Shown here piece after piece: positions 42,361 to 50,766 of a stretch of DNA of 64,000 nucleotides (its first letter is position 1; each line of letters starts with the position of its first letter). The DNA is from an uncultured Lachnospiraceae bacterium. Its GTDB lineage: Bacteria > Bacillota > Clostridia > Lachnospirales > Lachnospiraceae. A model generated the notes under the pieces. The model saw only the letters and a program-made list of their open reading frames with translations, made no database searches and had not been told where the DNA came from. The stretch spans positions 62,001 through 126,000 of the forward strand of contig CAMNSD010000009.1 of NCBI GenBank assembly GCA_946554445.1, given 5' to 3'. Made by a program: the position numbers and the translations under genes.

Positions 42361-44247
42361 ATGAATATACACGAACTTGCAAAACTGGCAGGCGTCTCTG
42401 TCTCCACAGTCTCTAAAGTCATGAACGGTAAGGACAGCAGTATCAGCGCATCCACAAGGGAACGGGTACTGCGCATTGCAAAAGAATGCAATTACCAGTC
42501 CTACGCTTCCGTGCTGGACCGGGACACAAGGACTCTGCAATTGGGTGTATTATTCCGCTCCTCCCAATCCATAAACATGACTTTACATGGCATTCTGAAA
42601 GTTGCTCAGGATTCCGGCTACACTGTACTACTGCGGGAGAGCAGCCAAGATCCCGACATGGAATTTAAATGTATTTCCGCACTCTGCGCCCACAGGATTG
42701 ATGGCATCATCTGGGAACCGCTGAACGAGGATAGCTACCAGTACTGCCAGTATTTTGCTGACCACAATATCCCCTGTGTCATGTTTAATGCCTCACACCC
42801 TGACGCTTTCAATATTGACTATGAAAACTTAGGGTACTGTGCTACCCAGACATTGATCAGGCTCGGCCACAAGGACATCGCCTGCCTCACCACCCCCGGC
42901 ACGCGGACAGAAGCCTTTTCCATGGGATACCGCCGATGCCTGTTCCATAATCAGATTCCTTTAAATCAGGAACTGATCTTCCAGGAGATCAATACTTCTT
43001 TTATCCAAAAGATTTCCACCCACGCAGTCAGCGGCATCGTCAACTCTCACTATGCCACTGCCATCAGCCTCTATGACGCAGTAAACGTGCTCCACTATGA
43101 TCTGCCATATGATATTTCCCTGGTTTCCTTGAAAGACGATTCCAGAACAAAACAGGACTATCCTCCTATTTCCACTTTCACAATTCCACACTATGAATAC
43201 GGACAGTACCTGTGTGGCAAGCTGATCGCAGAAATAGAAAAACACGAAGAAACAACCGGCTTTCATACGCCGGCTGTCCTTGACAATGAATATTCTATTG
43301 GTATTCCTTATAACAGCCGTTCCCAAAAAATTGTCGTGATCGGCAGTATCAATATTGATAATTACCTGAAGGTTGATACCCTTCCCCACACCGGAAAGAC
43401 TGTTAATTCCTCCATCTCTTCCTCCTACGTGGGCGGCAAGGGCATCAACGAGGCGGTGGGCGTATCCAGACTGGGCCATCGTGTCTCTCTGATCGGAAGA
43501 GTTGGTAATGATGCCGATTCCGATACCATCTTTAAGACACTGAAAACCTATCATATCGATTCTATCGGCGTCAAACGCTGTGCTGAATACAGAACCGGCC
43601 AGGCATACATCTTCGTACAAAACGATGGTAACTCCATGATCTCCATCATGTCAGGTGCCAATGAAGCCTTATCCGAGCAGGCTTTCTATGAAGACGAGCG
43701 CCTGTTTGACAATACCGCCTATTGCCTAGTTCAGACAGAAATCCCTATGCAGACAGTTACACAAGCCTGTAAACTGGCCAAATCCAAGGGGATTCATACG
43801 ATTTTAAAACCTGCCGCCTGTGGAAAACTCACCAGAGAACTTCTCCAAAACGTAGACATTATTGTACCAAACCGGGATGAGATTGATGAGATTGCACCTT
43901 TGGGCCAAAGTCTGGAAGAGCAGGCTGATTATCTGCTGGAACAAGGAGTCCAGACTGTCATTATCACATTAGGCGCAGACGGATGTTATACCAAGACAAA
44001 AGATTTCTCCAGATTTTTTTCCGCCTATCCCTTTGATTCCGTGGATTCCACCGGTGCATGTGATGCCTTCATCAGCGCCCTATCTTCCTATCTGCTTTAT
44101 GGATATGATCTGATAGCCGCAATCAAGATTGCCTCCTACGCCGCCGGTTTCAGTGTAACCCGACAGGGAATCGTTCCTGCCCTGATCGACAAAGATACGT
44201 TGGAGGCCTATATATCTCAGCGGGATCCAGAACTGTTAAAGATTTAA
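42361..44247 (+). CDS. LacI-type regulator fused to a PfkB (ribokinase-like) kinase
   Basis: 628 residues, nearly twice a LacI repressor. Residues 1-55: helix-turn-helix and hinge (IHELAKLAGVSVSTVSKVMN). About 60-320: periplasmic-binding-like effector domain (LQLGVLFRSSQSINMTLHGIL; VSGIVNSHYATAISLYDAV). About 324-625: a complete PfkB kinase with VVIGSINIDNYLKVDTLP, the substrate loop YVGGKGINEAVGVSRLG, and DSTGACDAF at 562-570, where the usual GAGD anion hole reads GACD (Cys567, codon TGT); the catalytic Asp568 is kept. ATG at 42361 has AAAGGGA upstream. Divergent from the nucleoside operon, its likely target. Whether the kinase part is active or senses ribose is open. Confidence 0.93.
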   Translation: MNIHELAKLAGVSVSTVSKVMNGKDSSISASTRERVLRIAKECNYQSYASVLDRDTRTLQLGVLFRSSQSINMTLHGILKVAQDSGYTVLLRESSQDPDMEFKCISALCAHRIDGIIWEPLNEDSYQYCQYFADHNIPCVMFNASHPDAFNIDYENLGYCATQTLIRLGHKDIACLTTPGTRTEAFSMGYRRCLFHNQIPLNQELIFQEINTSFIQKISTHAVSGIVNSHYATAISLYDAVNVLHYDLPYDISLVSLKDDSRTKQDYPPISTFTIPHYEYGQYLCGKLIAEIEKHEETTGFHTPAVLDNEYSIGIPYNSRSQKIVVIGSINIDNYLKVDTLPHTGKTVNSSISSSYVGGKGINEAVGVSRLGHRVSLIGRVGNDADSDTIFKTLKTYHIDSIGVKRCAEYRTGQAYIFVQNDGNSMISIMSGANEALSEQAFYEDERLFDNTAYCLVQTEIPMQTVTQACKLAKSKGIHTILKPAACGKLTRELLQNVDIIVPNRDEIDEIAPLGQSLEEQADYLLEQGVQTVIITLGADGCYTKTKDFSRFFSAYPFDSVDSTGACDAFISALSSYLLYGYDLIAAIKIASYAAGFSVTRQGIVPALIDKDTLEAYISQRDPELLKI

Positions 44248-44284
44248 AATGCAGGTGCATCTCAGCAATGCATTTTCCTTGACC

Positions 44285-44313
44285 AGCAGGCTGAACTAAT
44301 CAGCCTGCTTTTT
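44285..44313 (+). terminator. Terminator of the LacI-PfkB gene
   Basis: AGCAGGCTGA / TCAGCCTGCT, perfect 10-base arms with a 5-base loop, followed by TTTT on the plus strand. It overlaps the last codons of the convergent DUF2871 gene. Confidence 0.82.
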
Positions 44314-44707
44314 AATCTTCAACAGTAAGAGAACGATGCAGACACCAGTCAGAATATGACCTATCCCTGCAATACCGGAAATGGAAGCATCCATCCCTTT
44401 ACTCAACTCGGTTTCCCATACCTGTGTCAGACCTCTCATGAGAAATCCAATGCCCGTAATGTTCAGCCCAATCTGATACACAATCAAAATCTTGCCAACA
44501 CCATTATCTGAGAAGTGGAAAGACTTTTCCACCAGCATAAGGATGAGAAAAAAAGAACATTCCCAACATAAAATAGTGGGTATGCATGACCGACAGGTTC
44601 GTCTGCCCCGTAAAATGATTAAACTTTGTAAACTCCCTGTAAAATACTCCAAATACCATGGCAATGACCGCATAAACCAATGCCAAATTTGCGTAACGTT
44701 TGACCAT
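44296..44707 (-). pseudogene. DUF2871 membrane protein gene with a frameshift
   Basis: The N-terminal part (ATG 44707, AAGGAGGG upstream; MVKRYANLALVYAVIAMVFGVFYREFTKFNHFTGQTNLSVMHTHYFMLGMFFF) and the C-terminal part (LILMLVEKSFHFSDNGVGKILIVYQIG... to stop at 44296) lie in different frames that meet at a run of seven A (44548-44554; T on the coding strand). Six bases in the run would give one intact DUF2871 protein of about 136 residues with four membrane spans and the conserved HTH(Y/F). So it is a one-base insertion, a sequencing error, or a slippage-controlled gene. Last gene after TetR and a membrane protein. Confidence 0.85.
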
Positions 44708-44748
44708 TATGATTCCCTCCTTCTATCATTCCTCTGTTACGTTATGAT

Positions 44749-45414
44749 CTATTTCTTCGACTGCCTGTAAAGCCGCCATCCCATCAGCACAATCCATACA
44801 TAAGCCATGGTCTTGGGAATCATGAGCATCCCAATAATCGGTAAAATCCCGCTAAACAGAACGACTGGCAGATAGAAACCAAACGACAGGCCAACCGCCA
44901 GGGGCATAAACCGAAAGACGGAATCTCCTGCCCTTTTTGTCTCCTGCGCAAAAATAACAATTATAATGACTCCCATTATCGCGAAGGGTATGTTGCGAAG
45001 CACGCCAAAGAATAACGGCTGGCGATATGTAAGCCATTGGTTCTGCGGAAGCAGACAAAGCGCAATGCGCAGTACGGATAGTGTCCACATCACTGCCGTA
45101 AGGTTTTTTCTTTCCTTTATCTGATAACGCTCACGCCAGACATAATATAGTATCAGGTAAAAGATAGTCATAGTGATGGAAGTGATGAGTTTGCCGACTC
45201 CAAGCGCCGCCGCATTTGCTTCCAGCCCAGTAGTCCAGAGTGCGTAGGAACGCGGGATAAGATGAAAAGAATCCCCTGCCCCAAGCAGAGCGGCCATTAA
45301 CCCGGCTTTTCTTACCAGAGGATCCTTTCCCTTAATTAACATCGTAAGACCTGCTGTCAATGCAAATCCAAGATACAACACATCAAAAACTGTTTCTGCA
45401 ATTGCCTGTGGCAT
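44749..45414 (-). CDS. Integral membrane protein, unknown function
   Basis: 221 residues with seven to eight hydrophobic segments and short loops; a conserved-looking polar patch GAGDSFHLIPRSYALWT lies between spans two and three. No family recognised with certainty. GGAGG precedes ATG at 45414. It lies between the TetR gene (19 bases upstream) and the DUF2871 gene (about 40 bases downstream), so it is probably a TetR-controlled membrane function. Confidence 0.78.
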   Translation of the reverse strand: MPQAIAETVFDVLYLGFALTAGLTMLIKGKDPLVRKAGLMAALLGAGDSFHLIPRSYALWTTGLEANAAALGVGKLITSITMTIFYLILYYVWRERYQIKERKNLTAVMWTLSVLRIALCLLPQNQWLTYRQPLFFGVLRNIPFAIMGVIIIVIFAQETKRAGDSVFRFMPLAVGLSFGFYLPVVLFSGILPIIGMLMIPKTMAYVWIVLMGWRLYRQSKK

Positions 45415-45433
45415 AAATATTCCTCCTGTTCCC

Positions 45434-45982
45434 TTAATAGATAGTACGCCTGATCATGGTGATTAAAAAAGCAATATCCGGCGCTCTTGTCTTTAATGAC
45501 ATGGTCATGTTCATCATGATAAAACGTATCAGTTGCTCTCTGGTAAATGTTTCATCCCAGACATCCCTGCGGATATCTGCGTCCTGCTCCATACCCTGCA
45601 TCAATGTCTCTTCCAGCACTGCCTGCATGGACGCCATCTGCACCTGTCCCGCCGCTTCCACATTGCCCAGACTACGCATCAGCCTGCCAGCAGATTGCTC
45701 TATCCGCACCTTTAGAAATTGAAATATTTCTTGTAACTGTTCACAAAAAGAGCCCGCCGTAACTTCAGCCCTCATCTCAAGCAGAGTCTGTTGCCAATAT
45801 CTTTCCGTAAGCGCGAGAAGAATCGCGTCTTTATTAGAAAAATAGTTGTACACGGTTCCGCTTGCAATACCAGCTTTCCCGGCAATAGAACGGATATTTA
45901 CAGCCTCAATGCCTTCCGTGTCCGCAATATTCTGGGCAGCCTTCAGTAATGTGTCCCGTAGAGTTTCGTCCTTCTTTCGCAC
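45434..45982 (-). CDS. TetR-family transcriptional regulator
   Basis: 182 residues. Helix-turn-helix at about 10-55: LLKAAQNIADTEGIEAVNIRSIAGKAGIASGTVYNYFSNKDAILLAL, a classical TetR_N domain; the C-terminal ligand domain is divergent. GTG start at 45982 with AAAGGAG upstream. A 20-bp perfect palindrome 24 bases upstream is its probable operator, so it should repress itself and the two membrane-protein genes that follow. Confidence 0.92.
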   Translation of the reverse strand: MRKKDETLRDTLLKAAQNIADTEGIEAVNIRSIAGKAGIASGTVYNYFSNKDAILLALTERYWQQTLLEMRAEVTAGSFCEQLQEIFQFLKVRIEQSAGRLMRSLGNVEAAGQVQMASMQAVLEETLMQGMEQDADIRRDVWDETFTREQLIRFIMMNMTMSLKTRAPDIAFLITMIRRTIY

Positions 45983-46006
45983 TGGGAGTCTCCTTTCCTG
46001 TTTCGT

Positions 46007-46026
46007 TAAATGAACATGTTCATTTA
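46007..46026. promoter_or_regulatory. TetR operator, 20-bp perfect palindrome
   Basis: TAAATGAACATGTTCATTTA, fully self-complementary, 24 bases upstream of the TetR start. TGAACATGTTCA-like sites are typical of TetR regulators of efflux and membrane genes. A TATATT/TATAAT-like tract follows at 46025-46040. Confidence 0.8.
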
Positions 46027-46080
46027 TATTATATGTATGATCAGATGCGTTGTCAATCTTATTAAAACATATTCATAATA

Positions 46081-46120
46081 ATCGGGTAGGCAGTAGATTT
46101 TTATCTACTGCCTACCCGAT
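46081..46120 (-). terminator. Strong hairpin after the MotB-like gene
   Basis: ATCGGGTAGGCAGTAGAT and its exact complement form an 18-base stem with a 4-base loop, starting 3 bases after the stop at 46123. The T-run after the stem on the minus strand is poor (TTATTATG), so it may act as a terminator in both directions or as an mRNA end stabiliser. Confidence 0.7.
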
Positions 46121-46122
46121 TA

Positions 46123-47046
46123 TCACTCCTGCTCCAAAATCCCTGCCATCTTCTCTATCATTTCATCTTCCTTCAGGCGGAACTTAATCTCCACTCTCCT
46201 GGAAGCTGGCATATCCACCTCTTCCGTATAATTGCCGAAAGCATCCTTCTGATACACCGGATTGCTCCACGATTTACCATTGACGGTAAGAATCTTCTGC
46301 AGCTGCTCGATCTCCGTCTCACTGAGCCCGTTTCTTTTGTTCAGGCAGAAATCGGCCACCGCCTTGGCGCGCTCATAGGACAATTCCATATTGCTCTGAT
46401 AACCGCCGTCCGTGTCCGTATGTCCCTCGATAATGATCTCAGCGATATAATCCCGGAACTGATCCTGCAGCAGCACATCCAGATACATAGGAATAATGTT
46501 TTTTAAAGTTTCCCTGCTGTCCGCCGTCAGGGAAGAACTGTTATAACGGAAAAGCACATCGGAAGAAAAGGTAATGGAACCGGTCTGGGCATCCACCTTC
46601 ATGGTGGAATTGCTGAAAGCAGACTGCAGCGCCCCGATAATATCCGTGCGGATACCCACAATATCCTGTAATTCCTGCTTGGTCGTTGTCAGTTCCTGTC
46701 TGGCGTCTTCTATCTCCAGATAAGCGTTGTTCAATTCTTCCTGCGTCAGGGCCGCCTGATCATAAGCCTGCTGCAACTGTGCCAGCGAGGAAGCCAGCTC
46801 TTCATTCGACTTCTCCAATTCCGCCTTGGACAGTTCCAGATCCGCTATCGTGTCATCCAGCTCACTCTGTGCTGCATTCAGTTCCAGCCTGGTCTGATCC
46901 AAGTCTTCTGTTTTCTGCCTGTATATGGCCAAGGTAAGCGCTATCATCAGAATAAAAATCAACAGAAGCGCCGCCATCATGTCCGAATAGGACTGCCAGT
47001 AACTATGTTCGGCAAAAGCCTCCCTGTTCCTTCGTCTATTTCTCAT
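46123..47046 (-). CDS. MotB/OmpA-like peptidoglycan-binding stator subunit (ZorB-like)
   Basis: 307 residues. One N-terminal membrane span with the ion-binding aspartate (SYSDMMAALLLIFILMIAL, D22), a long coiled coil (about 45-125, repeated LELSKAELEKSNEELASSLAQLQQAYDQA), and a C-terminal OmpA domain with IIEGHTDTDGGYQSNMELSYERAKAV, which binds peptidoglycan. Overlaps the MotA-like gene by 11 bases. Together they should form a proton- or sodium-driven 5:2 motor unit. No flagellar genes or zorC/zorD are nearby, so it may be a general envelope motor or a defence-related relative. Confidence 0.88.
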   Translation of the reverse strand: MRNRRRNREAFAEHSYWQSYSDMMAALLLIFILMIALTLAIYRQKTEDLDQTRLELNAAQSELDDTIADLELSKAELEKSNEELASSLAQLQQAYDQAALTQEELNNAYLEIEDARQELTTTKQELQDIVGIRTDIIGALQSAFSNSTMKVDAQTGSITFSSDVLFRYNSSSLTADSRETLKNIIPMYLDVLLQDQFRDYIAEIIIEGHTDTDGGYQSNMELSYERAKAVADFCLNKRNGLSETEIEQLQKILTVNGKSWSNPVYQKDAFGNYTEEVDMPASRRVEIKFRLKEDEMIEKMAGILEQE

Positions 47047-48199
47047 ACAAATTCCTCATCTGCTCAAATGTGTATATCTGGCTGCTGATCTCATCGCTCA
47101 TATCACTACATGTATCCGCCAGCATTTTCTTCTGCTCCTCAATCTGTCTCGCAAATATCTCCTGCCTCTCCATGACCTTTGACAGAGCCTCCTGCACGTT
47201 ACGGTTTACCTCCACCAGCGTTGTGACCGCTTCCACCATTTCCGCAGCATTGGCAGCACTGACTGCCTGTGATTCCCCTGCCGCCTTCAAGGCATTGCCA
47301 AGCTTCTTAAAGTCCGTATCCAAAGCAGACTGCATCTGCACGGTAAACTTATCCACGATACGCTCCACACCTGCAGTCTGTTCCATCGCATTGCCCTTCA
47401 TCATCTCCAGCATCTGCTTTAAGGAATTGGACATTCCTGCCTGATAAACAAGCATCGTTGCAGTGTTTTCATCATCCTTCAAAGCAATCGGCTGCGCCGT
47501 ATGACGAAATGTTGTCAAAAACTCATTGAGTGTATCATAAGCATCCGACATAATGCTTCGATAGGCAATATTAAACACCAAGGAGAAAAAGATACCATAT
47601 ACCGAAGTGTGGAAAGCCACTTTCATACCGGAAAGCAGTGCGCCCACATTATCGGATATCGCAAAAATATCGTCCCCGCTGAATGCCCCCAATCCCATGG
47701 ACAGACCAAGAAATGTTCCCAGGATTCCCAAACCTGTAAGCATTCCGGAAACTCCAGAGTTAAAGAAATTCATGCCTATCTTATCTATCAGATCCTCATT
47801 GATATACTCTCCCAGATCACCGGAAGAGCCGGCTCCCCGTCTGGTCTTTGCGCTTTTTACCCGCAGACGATACTTATCGAACGCACTCTGCAGTTCTTCC
47901 TCTTCAAAGACTTTTTCATTATCCTTATAATTTCCCCAGAGATTCTTTCCTCCGGCCTCTTTATATTCTTTCTGCAGACGGATCGTGGCATCTTCCAGAT
48001 CATATGTGGCCCTGTTAAGCCTTCCAAAACTGATGGAAGATATGATAAAAAGGATCCCTATAATGATCAGAAATCCGATATTGATCGAAAGATTTACAAG
48101 AGAGACCTCTTCCCCTGTAAATACACCGTTCAAATATAGTACAAAAGCAACCACAATAACATACAAAAAATACAGTGCATAATACAGTCTACTCTTCAT
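47036..48199 (-). CDS. MotA/TolQ/ExbB-type channel subunit (ZorA-like)
   Basis: ATG at 48199 (MKSRLYYALYFLYV, 387 residues) has AAAGGATAGGTG upstream; the frame is open to 48259. Two N-terminal spans (about 5-60), a cytoplasmic stretch (FEEEELQSAFDKYRLRVKS), then two spans with the MotA_ExbB signature (FFNSGVSGMLTGLGILGTFLGLSMGLGAF, GMKVAFHTSVYGIFFSLVFNI) and a C-terminal coiled-coil tail of about 130 residues. Four spans plus an extended tail is the ZorA-like layout; the tail is much shorter than in classical Zorya. Partner is the MotB-like protein. Confidence 0.87.
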   Translation of the reverse strand: MKSRLYYALYFLYVIVVAFVLYLNGVFTGEEVSLVNLSINIGFLIIIGILFIISSISFGRLNRATYDLEDATIRLQKEYKEAGGKNLWGNYKDNEKVFEEEELQSAFDKYRLRVKSAKTRRGAGSSGDLGEYINEDLIDKIGMNFFNSGVSGMLTGLGILGTFLGLSMGLGAFSGDDIFAISDNVGALLSGMKVAFHTSVYGIFFSLVFNIAYRSIMSDAYDTLNEFLTTFRHTAQPIALKDDENTATMLVYQAGMSNSLKQMLEMMKGNAMEQTAGVERIVDKFTVQMQSALDTDFKKLGNALKAAGESQAVSAANAAEMVEAVTTLVEVNRNVQEALSKVMERQEIFARQIEEQKKMLADTCSDMSDEISSQIYTFEQMRNLYEK

Positions 48200-48469
48200 C
48201 CGTACACCTATCCTTTTCTCTGTTGATACAGTTATTATGACAATTATCTTAAGAATCATTCTTACAGTTTATGCCTTAAACCTATCACATTTTAATTCGA
48301 ATCTCAATAGTCTTGCCCGAAGTTCAACAGTATTAAGGATATCTTAAAGTTTTCTCAAGAAAAAAGCACTGTTTTACGGAATTGGTTTTTGAGTTATAGT
48401 CATTAAAATAATAGAAATATTTACACGCAGTACCATCCTATATCAGCATCAGATTGGAAGATCCCTGTG

Positions 48470-49363
48470 TTAATGCTCATAGCGAAAAGTATTGCAAGAA
48501 ATGCCATCATCGTCTAATACAGTCTCCATTCTATATGCCTCCAAAATACTGCCATCCACGGCATCGACCGTACAATGATAACTCGTCCAGTCATCTGAAT
48601 CATTGCCAAAATCAAACTGCATATAATACCCGATTGCTCCCCGGTCTTTTTCCTTTATCTCACTCCAATCCGCTATACATAAGTCTGTCTTCCATCCATA
48701 ACGTTCTTCCCATAAGCGTAATTCCATCCCCTTTCCTTTTACACCTAAATCAGTCTCCAGTGCCTTCTTCCCAATCTCTATCGCTTCCTCTTCACTGATG
48801 CCGTCTGCTGCCCGCACCTTCGCCTCAAGTTCCGCTCTCTTGGCACGGTCTTCCGCCTCGTATTCCGCCTCTGTCTTCCGGTTCGCATTGATGGCTATCC
48901 GGAAATTGCAGTCAATAATCTCCAACAATTCCTCATCCGTCAGCTCCCTGTCCGGCAGGTAATATTCTCCGGTGGATAAAATATAACAGAGTGTTCCTTC
49001 CGTCACCGTTGCCGCACTTTCCACCTCTTGAATCATCTCTTCCGGCCTTGCAGTCTCATTCTGATACTCCTCCTGCAATTGGGCCATGCGCTCCTTTTCC
49101 TTGTCAGAATACTCCCTCATGATGCTGCCCGTTTCCTGCTCCTGTGTCTCCTGTGGCTGCCCTATATCCGTGTTGTTCTGTGCCTGGGAAGTTTCCTGCT
49201 CTCCTTCTAAAACTACATATTGTCCTTTGGGAATTACATTCGATTCCTCCCTATCTGTCTGTGAAACATCCCCCTCTGTCTTGCCGCATCCACTCAACAG
49301 TAAAACGTTTGCAAGCATTATCACCGCAACTATTACCTTCACAAATCTTTTAGGCTTTTTCAT
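48470..49363 (-). CDS. Lipoprotein, paralogue of the upstream anti-sigma factor's outer domain
   Basis: 297 residues. Lipobox LLLSGCG (Cys26), a Gln/Glu/Thr linker to about 80, then a domain with GTLCYILSTGEYYLPDRELTDEELLEIIDCNFRIA that closely matches the extracytoplasmic part of the next gene upstream, and a PepSY-like end (EEAIEIGKKALETDLGVKGK ... YHCTVDAVDGSILEAYRME). Third gene of an ECF sigma operon, 48 bases after the anti-sigma gene. It may share the ligand or signal sensed by the anti-sigma factor; this is inference. Confidence 0.8.
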   Translation of the reverse strand: MKKPKRFVKVIVAVIMLANVLLLSGCGKTEGDVSQTDREESNVIPKGQYVVLEGEQETSQAQNNTDIGQPQETQEQETGSIMREYSDKEKERMAQLQEEYQNETARPEEMIQEVESAATVTEGTLCYILSTGEYYLPDRELTDEELLEIIDCNFRIAINANRKTEAEYEAEDRAKRAELEAKVRAADGISEEEAIEIGKKALETDLGVKGKGMELRLWEERYGWKTDLCIADWSEIKEKDRGAIGYYMQFDFGNDSDDWTSYHCTVDAVDGSILEAYRMETVLDDDGISCNTFRYEH

Positions 49364-49410
49364 CTTCTTGTCTCCTTATCCTGTGTTTTATCGAATCAAG
49401 AAAGTTTCCA

Positions 49411-50292
49411 TCAATACGTATACAAAATACTGCCATCTACGGCATCGATGATATATCCATACGTAGAATGGTCATCCGGATTGCCAAAGCCTACGTCATA
49501 AGCCACACCTGCCTTGCTTTCAATCTCTTCATATCCTTCTTCTGAGGTATCACATAAGGTGGCACCATTGCCGGAATGGTCCGTCATCAATTCCAGTCCA
49601 TCCGCTTTTGCACCAAGGTCTGCCTTAAGCTGTTTCCTTGCGATCTCCACCGCCTCGTCCTCGTTTATTCCGTCTGCATCCTGAATCCTCTTCTGAAGCC
49701 CCGCTATCTTTGCCCGGTATGCCGCTTTCTCTTCCTCCGTCACCACACCGCTGTGCGTGACGGCATAACTCATCTTATGTTGAAAATCAATGATCTCCAA
49801 AATCTCTTCGTCTGTCATCTCCTGCGCCGGCAGTTGGAATATGCCCGTAGACCTGATATAGCAGAGCGTCCCTTCCGGTGCCGCCTCCACACTGTCCGCC
49901 TGCGCAATGACCTTTTCAGGGAATGTCCCATTCTCATATGCCTTCCAGAGCGCTTTATCGCGTTCCTTTTCACTGGCGGAATACTCCCTCGAAAAACCAT
50001 CCGCCTGCACATCATATTGGGACTGGATCATATCATTCAAATCCCTTAATTCCTCCTTGGGTACAGCCTCCATTCTTTCCTCTACAATACTGATCACCAA
50101 TGCCCGCACCGGAAAGCTGACGATACCGGCCATCACCACAAATGCAGCTGCCGCCGTGACCATTTTCCGAAGATTCCCTGTCTTTATCTTCCCGTTTTCT
50201 GTTTTATATCGAACATTCCATATGATTTCTTCCTGCATTTTGGGTGAAATGTGTATCTGATCCATCGTTACCTTTACCTTAGACTCATCCAT
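49411..50292 (-). CDS. Probable ECF anti-sigma factor with extracytoplasmic sensor domain
   Basis: 293 residues. Cytoplasmic N-terminus (about 1-45, KVTMDQIHISPKMQEEIIWNV), one membrane span (about 46-70), then an outer domain with GTLCYIRSTGIFQLPAQEMTDEEILEIIDFQHKM and a PepSY-like C-terminus (EDEAVEIARKQLKADLGAKAD ... GYIIDAVDGSILYTY). Starts 3 bases after the sigma stop with its ribosome site in the sigma gene. The order and topology make it the sigma factor's membrane inhibitor. Its outer domain is repeated in the lipoprotein encoded next. Confidence 0.8.
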   Translation of the reverse strand: MDESKVKVTMDQIHISPKMQEEIIWNVRYKTENGKIKTGNLRKMVTAAAAFVVMAGIVSFPVRALVISIVEERMEAVPKEELRDLNDMIQSQYDVQADGFSREYSASEKERDKALWKAYENGTFPEKVIAQADSVEAAPEGTLCYIRSTGIFQLPAQEMTDEEILEIIDFQHKMSYAVTHSGVVTEEEKAAYRAKIAGLQKRIQDADGINEDEAVEIARKQLKADLGAKADGLELMTDHSGNGATLCDTSEEGYEEIESKAGVAYDVGFGNPDDHSTYGYIIDAVDGSILYTY

Positions 50293-50295
50293 CTG

Positions 50296-50766
50296 TTATA
50301 TGCCTCCTTCCACTATCGACCGCATCTGCTTTTTCCCACGTTTTAGCCTCATTTTTACCGCCCCTTCTGTGGTGCCCATGATATCTGCTATTTCTTTGAT
50401 CTGGTAGCCTTCCACATAATGCAGATAAATGGCGGTTTTCTGTTTTACCGGCAGTTCGAGAAGTTCCTGAAAGGTTTCTCGGTCTTCCGGCGCCGCAAGC
50501 GTGTTTTGTATTTCCTCGATAGAAACCTTTGGGTGCCGGATTCTGAAGCGTATCATATCGCGGCAGATATTGGTAGCCACACGGATCAACCATGCCTTTT
50601 CATGCTCCTCATTACAGAACTTCGGTTTTTTCTCTATGTATCTGCAAAAGGTATCCTGAATAGCATCCTGCACATCCTGTTCATTGCATAGTATGACGAT
50701 GCAGATCTTGTAGAGCATATCGCTGTACTTTATGACCGCCTCTCTTATGTCCTTCTCGATATCCAT
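50296..50766 (-). CDS. ECF RNA polymerase sigma factor
   Basis: 156 residues from ATG at 50766, preceded by an ideal AAAGGAGGTG. Region 2 (AVIKYSDMLYKICIVILCNEQDVQDAIQDTFCRYIEK, then AWLIRVATNICRDMIRF) and region 4 (LPVKQKTAIYLHYVEGYQIKEIADIMGTTEGAVKMRLKRGKKQM) are complete. Heads a three-gene operon with anti-sigma factor and lipoprotein. An ECF-type target promoter upstream could not be identified with confidence. Confidence 0.93.
   Translation of the reverse strand: MDIEKDIREAVIKYSDMLYKICIVILCNEQDVQDAIQDTFCRYIEKKPKFCNEEHEKAWLIRVATNICRDMIRFRIRHPKVSIEEIQNTLAAPEDRETFQELLELPVKQKTAIYLHYVEGYQIKEIADIMGTTEGAVKMRLKRGKKQMRSIVEGGI

Noticed and set aside
42961-43620. 219-codon minus-strand frame
   Set aside because: Antisense shadow inside the LacI-PfkB gene.
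47501-48139. 212-codon plus-strand frame
   Set aside because: Antisense of the MotA-like gene, composition typical of a shadow frame.
46123-48199. Complete Zorya defence system
   Set aside because: Only the A and B type subunits are there; neighbours are TetR/membrane genes and an ECF operon, no helicase or zorC/D/E.
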